From contig CM069870.1 of NCBI GenBank assembly GCA_036172665.1, forward strand, positions 70,246,212 through 70,310,211: a stretch of 64,000 bases of DNA, given 5' to 3'. Both the position numbers and the translations under genes were made by a program. This DNA comes from Prosopocoilus inquinatus. Its lineage: Eukaryota; Arthropoda; Insecta; Coleoptera; Lucanidae. Within the stretch, counting starts at the first letter, position 1, and every line of letters begins with the position of its first letter. Below the pieces are notes generated by a model that made no database searches, was not told where the DNA came from, and worked only from the letters and a program-made list of their open reading frames with translations. Shown here piece by piece: positions 54,021 through 63,900 of this stretch.

Positions 54021-54726
54021 CATCATATTTCTGTCCGGTTCAAGATTAAAAAAAATTGTACTTATTACCCTTTATTACAACGCACTGTGTTGAGCTGAGA
54101 AAACCACCATGTGTCATAGATTGTAGATATTACAAACGCGAAACGGAATTAGAATTAAAAAAAAATACCTGAATATAAAACCAAAATAAGAAAGTATGTA
54201 CATAGTAAAATTTATACCACAAAGTAAATAGGGGTATCTAATTAATAGAGGGAAGAAGTTACAATTACTTTAATTTTTATACTGTTTGTTTGTATGTATT
54301 GTTAGAGTCGTGCTAATTACGATAATTTAAACAACAAAATAAATTTATTGATATAAGGGAACGCATGGGCTCTACAACAGCTGATTCAGAACTGTTCGTA
54401 TAATCACGTATCATAAGAACGGGGAAGCACCGGGACCACGTCAGGGCGGCCAACTCATGCCGATGTAAGTTACTGTCCATTGCATCAATTGGCCCATGAA
54501 TTTTTAATGCATAACTCTAACAGTACATTTAAAAAAAAATTGTTTAAAAAAAATTGCTGGTTTTTTATACATATACGCCGTTTATGTTTTTGATAATCGT
54601 TTTTTTTTGTTTGTTAAATACTAGTACAATAGCTTAAGGTGCGCCCTCAGGCGACCAGGTGTTTGACCTTGAAAACCACAAAAATCGGGCAAGTTTTTCT
54701 GATTACGGTGGAATTTCTCGAGCTGC

Positions 54727-54776
54727 TCTTCTGCTGATGAGACCCCAATTAGGGCCGAAATAGCGCTATACAGATC
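54727..54776 (+). ncRNA. Hammerhead ribozyme, divergent family A
   Basis: Stem I is TCTG/CAGA. CTGATGA is at 54734-54740. Stem II is GACCC/GGGCC with one mismatch. GAAA is at 54757-54760, stem III is the 10-nt palindrome ATAGCGCTAT (54760-54769), and the cleavage residue is A54770. It differs from the other family A copies at many stem positions but keeps every core base, which is what selection on structure (or descent from an active lineage) would give. Confidence 0.75.
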
Positions 54777-54957
54777 CCACTGCAATCTGCAAATACTCGT
54801 ACAATAAATTTAAAAAAAAAAAAAAAAATTAAAGGACGTGTGTTTTTTATACTCGTCCGGCTTTGGTGATTTACCTTAAGGCTAAATAAATTTAGGGAAT
54901 TTTGGAACATAAATCTAGGAAATTTGCAAAATTTCACCTGGCAACCCTGGTTGAGCC

Positions 54958-55880
54958 CCTTTGATTTTTGACCGGTAAGTAAATAAGTTGTGGTCACGTC
55001 TCTGATCGCGCTGCGTGCTGCGTTGCCCTTTTTGAATGTTCCGTTAATGAAGAATTAAACCAGCCGTTGTGAACAGATCATAAACCGCATCGCTGTTGCT
55101 GTCCCCGTAGTCTAGGGATCGTCTCTCGGTTCTGTGAGTCGTGCCACGATATTTTTCGGCTTGCCGTTTACGGCAAGCAAGTAGTCCCGAGCAGGTCTTA
55201 ACGTTGATTTCGAGCAGATTATGTTATCGCCTCGGTTTCCTAGGATAACCGCACCGTAATGTAGCGGCCGTAAGTTGGCGGTGAATGACATCACATAAAA
55301 CACGCTAAGATCATTAAGTACATTTGTTTTCCTAGAAAACGGCTAACCGTCATCTAAAAATACGTAAAAGATTTTTTTTTTTGAAGTCTGGAATTCTCTC
55401 CGCATTTTATAAATATGTTAGTAATGTCAAATTGAAATAGACCGTTATGAAACATATAAAATACACTTCGTTGCTTATTTTACGTCGACGTACGTGTTTT
55501 TTCAACGTTACATGACGCCAATCACCGTCATATTACGGCCGCTAGATTACGGTGTCGTTATCCTAGGAAACTGAAACTTTAGTACTGAAAACGTTGTTCG
55601 GATTCCGACTGGCGTCACGACGACCTCGTGCGAAGCGTCGAGGGAAACCGCTTTCGGTTGTTGGAAGCTATTACCATCCCGACAATTCCCGGTCTCCCCT
55701 TTCGTTGTCAAACTCCGGAGAGGAAGAGTAAGAGTTTTCCATCTCTTTTCCCTCTTCCTTGGCGTCGTGTTGCGTGATATCAGTGTTGGCCTGAATTTTC
55801 TTACACCTTCAAAATCGGCGAGCGGAATATTTTTGCCTGTGATAATTTTATTTCTTTTGCTGGTCAATCTATTTTAATGT
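54958..55880. repeat. GC-elevated region containing an inverted-repeat element (55235-55571)
   Basis: GTTTCCTAGGATAACCGCAC and AGCGGCCGTAAGTTGGCGGT (from 55235) pair with ATTACGGCCGCTAGATTACG and GTTATCCTAGGAAAC (to 55571). This gives arms of about 55 bp and a 337-bp element with unclear flanking duplication. Sequence on either side is unassigned. Confidence 0.65.
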
Positions 55881-57700
55881 AGTCAGAAGTCTCATTGTTT
55901 TTATTTTGTAATTATATATTGTTTATTTACATTGTCGTTTTCACATATAATATTCCAATTTTATTGTTTTTTTTTTGTTAACAGGTTTTTTTTTTCTTAA
56001 CAGTCAGTTTAATTTGCCTCAAGTTAGCGAAGATTGCACCGGCTGATTATACTCAGGGTGTTTATGGCCTTATGTTTTAGGGAAAGACACCTTAGAGGAG
56101 GAGGAGAACTCTCAGTGAATTAGCTTAACCTTCAAAAACAATAATTAATTTTAAAACATGCTCTTTCAACATTTTTTTTCTTAATTAAAAAAAAGTGTTG
56201 GCGTAGGCAACACAGCGAACACAGTCGTAGTATGGTTGCCTAGACGACGACATTTTTTTTTTGTTTTTGTTAAAAACGTGATAAAGTTTTTCACGATTCC
56301 CGTACAATTTAGATTAAGCAGTTCTACTATTTTTTTATTTTAACAAACTATAACGATTTGCCGCATTTTTTAATTTCAGAAAACAAATCTGTATTCAAAT
56401 TTTCAGTTCTCCAATTGTTTTGCATTTTGTTTACGGTTCGTTTGTTTTATTTGCTTCCTTCCGGTTTTCGGTCCGGGAAACGTCGTTTTATCATTTGCAT
56501 TCATTTGTCTTTCCCATTTTTCTTCTTTTTAATCGAATTGGTTTTCGCATTTTATATTAAATCCCTCTTTTGTTTCTTGCGGATTTGTTTTCATTTGCAA
56601 GAACTTTCGTCGATTTTCGTTTTTTTTGTCCCTCTGAGTATTCTGTTTCTCTAAATCTTTCGTATTTTTTCTTTTGTTTATTTTTATCAAACTGATTTTT
56701 ACTTCTGGTTACTTGTCGCTTTTTTACAGTTCTCTTTTGTCTTGTATCAGTTTTCTTTTAAGTTTCGTCCGGACATTAATTTGTTTTTTGTTCATCTCAG
56801 TCGTCAATATTCTTTTGTATTCTTTTCTGTACTTTCCGCTTTCGTATTACGCTTTTCTTTTTTGCTTTTCTTATCGGATTGGTTTTTTCTTTTTTCCAGT
56901 TGCGGTTTCCTTCGCTTCAGCACAAACCATTATGGGTTGTAGCTATAAAATTTAATTTAATCAGAGGTAAACCTTTCCTAATCTTGTAATGTTTAGTTAA
57001 AATTAAATTGTAACATCTTCCAGGCTCTGAAGAAGGTTTAGAATGAAGCCGAAACTTGTAAGCTGAATGATTAAAATCGTTTTCTTTCGTCCTAAACCCG
57101 ATTAAGCTTATCTTTTTGAAAGGTTCAGGACGCCGTTTTATTAATTATCATTGATTTTCTTACAGTTTGCTTTTGTTTTCGACGATTTTTTTTTATTCGC
57201 CGCGAAAATTCCGTTCAGTTTCGTGTGGTCCAGCTTCTTTTGCTTTCCTTTTCTCTACACTTCGCGTTTTGAATTTTGTTGATGTTTCTTCCATCATTTC
57301 CCTTTTGTTTCTGATTCCCTTTGCCGGTTTCATTTGTTTTCGATGTCCCATATAAGCGGGTGTTTTATTCGTTTTTTTTTTTTTCGTTTATCGTTCTTCG
57401 CTTGAAATTTCTTTTGCTCCTTTCTATATTTTTAATTTAAAAATTACAAAAGTTGTAGTAATAAGTAAGTATAAAATCAGGGAGGTAGGGAGGTCGATAG
57501 AAATTTTTCTTTTAAGGGATCGCTGCTTTAAAAAAGGTTGGGAATCCCTGATTGATACGCGAAGTTATTTTGTTGGTTGGGTTGTCCCGCCTTACCCAAA
57601 TTAAATCACTAAATCGCTTTAGGCATTGTCTGTAGAAAATGTGTCAACTTTGAGTGTCGTGGCCAAAACACAGGAAGCAAATTTTCCAAGGAAAATCCAC
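55881..57700. repeat. T-rich low-complexity region between repeats and GINS1
   Basis: Poly-pyrimidine-rich sequence (56340-57420) with recurrent TTCTTTTGTTT/TTCGTTTTTT blocks, reminiscent of 19940-21300. Phenylalanine-rich open frames are artefacts. A hammerhead-like motif lies at 57021-57066. From 57400 to 57700 nothing is recognised. Confidence 0.5.
57021..57066 (+). ncRNA. Hammerhead-like family D motif
   Basis: CTGAAGA is at 57027-57033, stem II GGTTT/GAAGCC, and GAAA at 57051-57054, followed by CTTGTAAG, which can form a 3-bp stem III with a 2-nt loop. The residue expected to be U16.1 is C (57063) and stem I is not convincing. Related remnant at 25085-25135. Probably a decayed ribozyme; chance similarity is not excluded. 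Confidence 0.4.
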
Positions 57701-57718
57701 AGTAAATTGCTTATCTGA

Positions 57719-57724
57719 TTTATT
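57719..57724 (-). terminator. Poly(A) signal AATAAA for GINS1
   Basis: The minus strand reads AATAAA 57 bases beyond the GINS1 stop codon, a normal distance for a short insect 3' UTR. Confidence 0.6.
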
Positions 57725-57780
57725 CTAAAAATTGTACGTATAAAAATAAATTTCCTCTTAAAACTATCTTTCAACAAAAC

Positions 57781-58646
57781 TCAACTGAGAATATGCTGGA
57801 GGACACCCTGCCTTATAAGTTCCTCGCACTCAGTCCTCGGCAAGTAATGCCGGCTGTTCTTCTTCAACAACACCACAGATCCGTCGTTCAACTCGAACCG
57901 CCCGTAATCCACCAGGCACTTCACCTCAACATACAAGTTCTTCGGCGGTTTCATATCGAGGCCCAAATTAATGACGCCGTCCTCATCCAGCGATCGCATG
58001 TACTTGCCCAGCATTGCCGAGTATTTCGTGAACCAATTGGCCTCGGCCGGGCTGAGATTGGCCTTGATTTCCGGTGGTAAAATACTACCGAATTCCCACC
58101 GCATGGTTCGCAGGCAGCGCAGCCGGTTGTAGTGGTAGGCGAGGAGGCATCGTAGATTGCGTTGGACCCCCAAATGCCGCATGCGGATGGTTGGAAGGTA
58201 CGACGTGCCCCCCACGCTACGGTTGTTTTCACTCAGCTGCCTGCAATTTACAACAAAGAGTAAGTTTGCGATTGTTTTGATTCTGTTTTCAAATATGTAT
58301 GCCCCTGCCTCGGTCTTGTATTAAATTTGTAAAAAAAAAAAGTGACACGGAATGGCGTTGAATTATTCAATTAACGCACGGCTCTAAGTTTAAAAAGTGA
58401 AAGGACCTTCTCTATTTTATTTCGTTTGATAATAAACTGTTATTATTCAAATACGTACGCGTCTTCTTGGTTCTGTTCTATCAGGCGGGTAATTTCTTTT
58501 CCAATTTCCGAGACCAGGTCGACCTGAAACGCGCCGGTGACATAACCTCAAATTTATTTCGGGGGATTACTTACGTTGTACGGGGGTAGGTTGCCTTGGC
58601 TGCGATCTAATTCTTTGATTAATGCGCACGCCTTCTCGCCGAACAT
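57781..58646 (-). CDS. GINS1: GINS complex subunit Psf1 (GINS1), three exons
   Basis: Psf1 is one of four GINS subunits. GINS binds Cdc45 and MCM2-7 to form the replicative CMG helicase in the nucleus. Exon 1 is 58575-58646 (MFGEKACALIKELDRSQ..., donor GTAAGT). Exon 2 is 58460-58523 (ends RLIEQNQED, donor GTACGT). Exon 3 is 57781-58240 (acceptor TTGCAG, stop TGA at 57781-57783). The expected protein is 198 residues, against 196 in human. The helical A domain holds RWEFGSILP and WFTKYSAMLGKYMRSL. The C-terminal B domain, from about residue 146 (KNLYVEVKCL), ends LIRQGVLQHILS, nearly identical to vertebrate Psf1. Oddity: exon 2 is 64 nt where 65 are needed. In frame from exon 1 it hits TGA, and one extra A in the GGAAAG run restores colinearity. 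It could be an assembly error or a real lesion. Confidence 0.93.
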
Positions 58647-58753
58647 TTTCTAGGTTAGTTGTGTTTGTGTGACATTTGAATTTGACGTTCAGGCTGACCA
58701 ACACGCCAACCTTCAGAAATTGAAAGAACTGTGCCAAGAGGTTCTGTAATTCT

Positions 58754-59528
58754 GGGGTGCGTTCGGGATTAGGAAGAATTGGTTAAGAGTGTTACGTCCA
58801 GCGTTCGAAAAATCGGGCGTATTAACCCAGCGCCTTATGTTACTTTCGTTCGAAAATGTCTGGGTAACGTTCAGAGTGTATCCAGCTTTAACCAACTCGA
58901 TACTTGGTTACAAAATTTAAGGACATGCGCAGAAGGTTGTTTAGGTCCATAACCATTAAAATCAAAATGCGTTAAGGTAGAAAATACTGACTGACTGTAA
59001 TAAATTACAATTTGATAAGGCTCTGAGTCCAGTAATAGTAAATATGAGGTGTGTTCTTTTTACCACAAAACTCACTTCCAAGTAACAAGTAAGTTTGAAT
59101 GAGTATTTCAACCTGGCAACTAATAGGAGTGCACGAATGACAAGGTAGGAGATCGAAATCACAGTTCAAACTTACTTGTTCGAGCCAACGGAAATGACGT
59201 TTATCTGAGTTGAGATGAGATTTGTGGCAGAAAGTACACGCCTATTGTTGGGAAGTGATTTGTCTTGCATTTTTACGGTTCCCGCTCTAAAGAAAATTTT
59301 TCTTTTTGGGTAGATATTCACTTTTAATCTGAATGTAAATAATACCTTCAACATGTAAATAATAGCTTCAACTCTCTCCATAAGACAAAGACGTCATAAT
59401 TCGCAAATTCGTAGTGAATTTTATTCTTGACATGTCTTGTTCCACAAATGCGTTCGGCATTATGGGTGAGGTTTAATCAGCTGATCGTATACTTGCCCTA
59501 AAGGTATATCTTATTTCGAACGCACCCC
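58754..59528. repeat. Probable MITE with GGGGTGCGTTCG ends
   Basis: GGGGTGCGTTCGGGATTAGG at the left mirrors CTTATTTCGAACGCACCCC at the right (775 bp). ACCAGCTTTAA blocks near 58890 and 59549 are shared. No target duplication is obvious and no coding frame was recognised. It lies just upstream of the GINS1 start. Confidence 0.5.
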
Positions 59529-59933
59529 TGTGGTTTCGTATGCAACCAGCTTTAAACGAACGATGGTCTTAAACGCCTTAAAGTGCTTAAATGACGATTT
59601 TTAACAGAAATCATTGTAAGATTGTTGAAAATTTGTTATGACGATTGAAATACGTACATTTTTAGCTCGTATTCTAAAGTTTCTTCTTTGTTTCATATCT
59701 TTCTGCAATTCTCACGAGCAAGAACTATACGAAAATGAAGTATTTATAACATAATAATATTTATAATAAATATGTTATTGAACAGTAGGACTTCCGCTTT
59801 GGTTTAGATTCAGTGCTTTGTACTTTTTCAAAATTAATGAATTTCCAAACATATTGCTTAGGATCCCTAGATGTAACTGACACTTAGCTTGATTGGGGAG
59901 ATTTGGAAATAAAGTGTCACTTTTGTTGGTAAT
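59529..59933. other. No feature recognised
   Basis: AT-rich with nothing assignable. Confidence 0.4.
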
Positions 59934-60173
59934 TGAATTGAATCGATGAGTGCATAATCGTGTTCAGTCCAAATTTACTGTGTTGAGAAAATAACAAATA
60001 ACTTTTTAAATTTTTGTTTCAAGTGGTGAATTATTAGCTTAAAATTCTTTCAGATGAGGATACCTGAAGCCAACAATTACTTAAAATAAAAATCTAGAGA
60101 AAGTTATTTGTTGTTTATCACAACACAAGTAAATTTGAACTGAACACGATTATGCACTCATCGATTCAGTTTA
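59934..60173. repeat. 240-bp MITE with ATCGATGAGTGCATAATCGTG arms
   Basis: Arms of about 75 bp: TGAATCGATGAGTGCATAAT, TTCAGTCCAAATTTACT and AACAAATAACTTT pair with AAAGTTATTTGTTGTTT, AGTAAATTTGAACTGAA and ATTATGCACTCATCGATTCA. The centre is AT-rich. Confidence 0.88.
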
Positions 60174-60849
60174 ATACTCCATCTACGAAAATTTCAGATT
60201 TTGTTTGCGTGGTGTTTTCCCGTCAGGGTTGCCAGGTTGGGCGAAATTCCGCCATTTGGGCTACATTTTAGAAGCAGTTGACGCTTAAAAATCTTGTTTG
60301 GCGCCTGGCGACGCCCGCCGACCAAAAGTTTGAAACCGCAAGACTCGATTCAAAAAAATAGAAGTTTCATGTAACATCTCGAGTTACTTTTTTTTCTGGG
60401 GGGGGGGGGGGAGGATCAAACTACACGTTTAAATGGGAACGAGACAACCTATTAGATGCAATATCAGTTATACTTTGTTTATGAATTATTGCAACACCCC
60501 CTCTGTTGATGAGTAGTCGAAGTTTTAGCGAGCTTACAAATTTCGAATTGAAGATAATCGAGCGCTTGCGTTCAGATTACCATATTATTAAAACCAACGA
60601 ATTTTATTTTCCCGGGGAAATTTCTTTCCCTCTAACAACTAACTAATAAATAAAAGTAAAGTCGAATTTTTTAAAATTGATTACATCAAAAAAAAATTCT
60701 AATACGTCAGCGTTTTTATTTTCGGATTGACAAAGACGTTCCCGGGAGAACCCCCTCCCCCCTCTATCAACTACTGATAAAGAATCTTAACCCAAACTTT
60801 TACGAGCAAATCTGAAAAGTGTTTTAAAATTTGAAGTAAAATTTAAACG
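60174..60849. other. Unassigned; isolated hAT-type end and poly-G run
   Basis: CAGGGTTGCCAGGTTGGGCG at 60226 resembles the hAT-like end at 53700, but no partner or duplication was found. A G13 run lies near 60399-60412. Nothing else recognised. Confidence 0.35.
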
Positions 60850-61357
60850 GATTGCATCGTTAGGGGCGTGGCTGTTTTAATCGGGCTCCTCCTTCTACTC
60901 GATGGAGTTATTTTAGGCCTCGTCATTTTTCGAAGCATACTTTTTTCTCTAGAAGTTTATTTAAAAAAGTATACATTGTTAAACGTATAATGAAAAATAA
61001 TATAAATTTTATAACGAGCATAAAAAATAGAGCAAGCATCCGCGCCGGTCGGTAGTAGACTGTTAGTTTCTTTGTTCTCCAGTCCCGTCCTGCTAGAGCT
61101 CCTGCACGTGGAGTTCCCCTATCTTCTCTTCCTAACAATACATAATATTTAAAAACGGATTAATTACTCTAAACCTGCGATTAAGCAATCCTGTAGGCTG
61201 AATATCCTTGGAGGCGTGGCTCTTTTAATTAAGCTCCTCCTTCCTCACCAAGAAGTTATTTTAGGCCCCGCCTTTTTTCGAAGCAGATTTTTTTATCTAA
61301 AAGTTTATTTTAAAAAGTATGAAAAATAATATAAATTTTATAACGAGCATAAAAAAA

Positions 61358-61510
61358 AATTTGTTGCAAATCGTTTTTGATTGCAGTGAGAACCTCTAGC
61401 AGCCTCAGTACAGTTGTCTCTGCTGACGAAGCCCCAAACAGGGCTGAAACAGCTGTACAGAGGCTGCTCGAGGTTTTCACTGCAATCAAAAACGATTTGC
61501 AACAAAATTT
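61358..61510 (+). ncRNA. Hammerhead ribozyme, family A, core intact in a long hairpin
   Basis: Outer arms TTGTTGCAAATCGTTTTTGA and TCAAAAACGATTTGCAACAA pair over more than 40 bp, continuing through GCAGTGAGAACCTCTAGCAGC / GCTGCTCGAGGTTTTCACTGC. A bulge of about 14 nt (near 61403-61417) precedes stem I CTCTG/CAGAG. CTGACGA is at 61423-61429, stem II AGCCC/GGGCT, GAAA at 61446-61449, stem III ACAGCTGT (61449-61456), and the cleavage residue A61457. This is the best-preserved ribozyme in the window. The bulge opposite the stem II loop could give the tertiary contact that fast hammerheads use. Confidence 0.82.
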
Positions 61511-61633
61511 TTAAAACTCTCATTATGCTTTGACAGCAAGCATGGCCGCCTTGCATGGGGGACTTATTAGGTAGCAAATCCGCTTCAACTTGTCTATCCT
61601 ACTGCAATGTCAGGTCAAAAAGCGATCGTAGGA
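61511..61633 (-). repeat. Module M of hammerhead family A, inverted relative to the ribozyme
   Basis: AACTCTCATTATGCTTTGAC, GCATGGCCGCCTTGCATGGG and TCAGGTCAAAAAGCGATCG are the reverse complement of 6333-6460. At 6323-6602 module and ribozyme share a strand; here they are opposed. Confidence 0.85.
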
Positions 61634-62153
61634 AGGAAGGAAGTGCGCGCGGTTCCTTTTTTTTCTCTTTTCTATTTCTACTCCAGCGCCATTTTCCTTA
61701 TTATTATTATTTTTTTTGTACAAAACCGGAAGTGCGCGCGGTTCTCTTTTTTTCTTTTTCTTCTTCTCCAGTAGTGTTAATAATGCTCTTGATGCTTACG
61801 ATATGAATTTAATTAATTAATAACTAATTAATAAATAAATTAGAAAAGAAAATTTACACCACAGTATTTACAACAGCGCGAAGGAAACAGCACACACAAA
61901 TCAACGTATCTACAACCACGTTTATGAACACCCTTAAATTTGTTTGCTTATTAGAGTCTTAGGTTATGTTACATCGGAGCGGAAGGTGGGCGGGGGGAAG
62001 GCGAAAAAGGGGGGCGAAACGTCGCGTCGCGTCGTATCGCACCGGCGACATCGACATGGCACTAATCCTATGGCACTTTACGATTGCATTTTTTTTTCTT
62101 GCTGCGACGTTTCAGTTTCCGATTTCGCCCCCGTGCGCACCCTAAATCATAAC

Positions 62154-62237
62154 CAGGGAAAAGAATTCAGGCCGCTTCTGTGCTTGCCATTTACATAAAA
62201 ATCGTCCAACGCTGAGCGGCCCGAATTCGCTTCCCTG
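62154..62237. repeat. 84-bp hAT MITE with perfect 8-bp TSD
   Basis: ATCATAAC at 62146-62153 and 62238-62245. Ends CAGGGAAAAGAATTCAGGCC and, as reverse complement, CAGGGAAGCGAATTCGGGCC. It folds into one hairpin. Confidence 0.9.
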
Positions 62238-62325
62238 ATCATAACCTACAGGAAATAAATAATATAATACAACCAGACGACACTAAAAACGAACATAACG
62301 ATCCAAAAATAGAAAGAAAAAAAAA

Positions 62326-62434
62326 AGCATGGCCACCTTGCATGGGGGACTTATTAGGTAGCAAATCCGCTTCAACTTGTCTGTCCTACTGCAATGTCAG
62401 GTCAAAAAGCGATCGTAGGATGTCGCTGTTTTAT
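62326..62434 (-). repeat. Module M of hammerhead family A, alone, minus strand
   Basis: GCATGGCCACCTTGCATGGG through GATCGTAGGATGTCGCTGTT matches module M. No ribozyme core is attached; the copy ends at an A-run on its left. Confidence 0.85.
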
Positions 62435-63900
62435 CTGAGCATAAAAAAGTAGAGCAAGCATCTGCGGTGGTCGGTAGCAAACAGTTCTTTTCTATATTCT
62501 CCAGTCCCGTCCTGCCTGGAGTTCCTCTGTCTTCTCCGCCTAAGAATACATAATATTTAAATACGGATTAATTACTCTAAATCTGCGACTGAGCAATCCT
62601 GTAGGCTGGACGCCCTTGGGGGCGTGGCTGTTTTTATGGATCCTCCTTCCACTTGTTGGCACATTTCAGGCTCTCAAAATTTCTTCAAAGAAAAAAAAAT
62701 TTTTCTCCGAAAGTTTTTTTTTTTTTAAAGTATAAAATATTTAAAAACGAACAAATTACTCAAACCGGCGATTGGGCAACAAGTTGAGTATCCCAGGGGG
62801 CGTGGCTATTTGAATGAACTCCTCGTTTCACTTGCAAGCAAGTGCCTTTTTAAAAGGAATATATTTCCTCCAAAAGTTTATTTAAAAAAAGAATTATAAA
62901 ACATTTAAATAACTCACTCGAAACTTGATATTAGGTTTGGATGTCCCCGGGGACATGGCCGGATTTTATGGACTCGTATTTTCACTTGGGGGACAGAGCG
63001 CCTTTTCTCGGGGAATATTTTTGTCTTTGTCCGAAAGTTACGGGACGTGGCAAAGCATTTTCGCTCGCGCATCGTTGGAATCAGAATGAAATAAGAAAGG
63101 CGTGGTTTGGGGGCGTTGGAGAGGGGGGGGGGGAGAAAAAGAAGGCGGGAGCACTTAAATAAATAGAATTATTACGAATTTATTGTACCACAATTATTAT
63201 TAAATAATGTATTCTTTCTGTTGGAAAGTAAACTCGAAACCGGGGATTGAGCATTCTTATAGGTTGAAAATCCCCGGAGGCGTGGCCGTTTTTATGGTCT
63301 CGTCCTTCCAATATGGGAGGCGGGTGCTTTTCTCGAGGGATTTTTTTTCTTTGTTCGAAAGTTACGGGACGTAGCAAAAGGGGAAATTTGCACGCAAGCT
63401 TCCGTCTTTCTCGGCAAAGCATTTTCGCTCGCGCATCGTTGGAATCAGAATGAAATAAGAAAGACGTAGTTTGGGAAGGGGGCGGGGGAGAAAAGGAGGG
63501 CGGGAGCATTTAAATAAATAGAACTCCGAATTTATTGCACCACAATTACAGTAAATTACAGTAAACTCGAAACCGGATATTGAGCAATTTTGGAGGTTGA
63601 AAATCCTCGGGGGGCGTGGCCGTTTTTATGGACTCGTCCTTCCAATTTGGGGGGGCGGGTGCCTTTTCTCGAGGGATTTTTTTTTTCTTTGTTGGAAAGT
63701 TACAGGACGTGGCAAAAGGGGATATTTGCACAGGCACGCTTCCCGGCAAAGTACTTTCGCTCGCGCATTGTCGGAATCAGAATGAATTGAGAAGGACGGG
63801 GTTTGGGAGAGGGGAGAAGGGGGCGGAGATGCTCGAGTAAAAAAATAAAACGCCGAACTTATTGTAGCACATTTATTATTAAGTAATGCGTTCTTTTGAG

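Larger units (their letters stand above)
53700..54949. mobile_element. hAT-like element, CAGGGTTGCCA ends, hosting two hammerheads
   Basis: Left CAGGGTTGCCATGTCTAGTG and right-end reverse complement CAGGGTTGCCAGGTGAAATT, both followed by a CCTAGATTTA block. Flanking 8-mers GTTGAACT and GTTGAGCC agree at 6 of 8 positions, as expected for an old duplication. No transposase. The interior carries a family C hammerhead (53970-54020) and a divergent family A hammerhead (54727-54776), both on the plus strand. Confidence 0.75.
60850..63900. repeat. GC-rich degenerate tandem repeat (GGGGCGTGGC)
   Basis: GGGGCGTGGC(T/C)(G/A)TTTTTA starts units near 60864, 61213, 62619, 62799, 63279 and 63610, with a weaker GGGACATGGC near 62951. 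The last units have a period of about 330 bp. They share GCCTTTTCTCGAGGGATTTT, GAAAGTTACGGGACGTGGCA, TTTCGCTCGCGCATCGTTGG and CTCGAAACCGG.(A/G)ATTGAGCA. The array is interrupted by a hammerhead element (61358-61633), a tiny hAT MITE (62154-62237) and a further module M copy (62326-62434). Open frames inside are unit-encoded artefacts. Confidence 0.75.

Noticed and set aside
55088..55170. Possible tRNA-like fold near GTAGTCTAGGGATCG
   Set aside because: No box B (GGTTCGANTCC) and no cloverleaf can be drawn.
56358..57355. Several hydrophobic frames upstream of GINS1
   Set aside because: Same composition artefact in T-rich DNA.
60226..60260. Possible hAT element starting CAGGGTTGCCAGG
   Set aside because: No matching opposite end or 8-bp duplication was found within the window.
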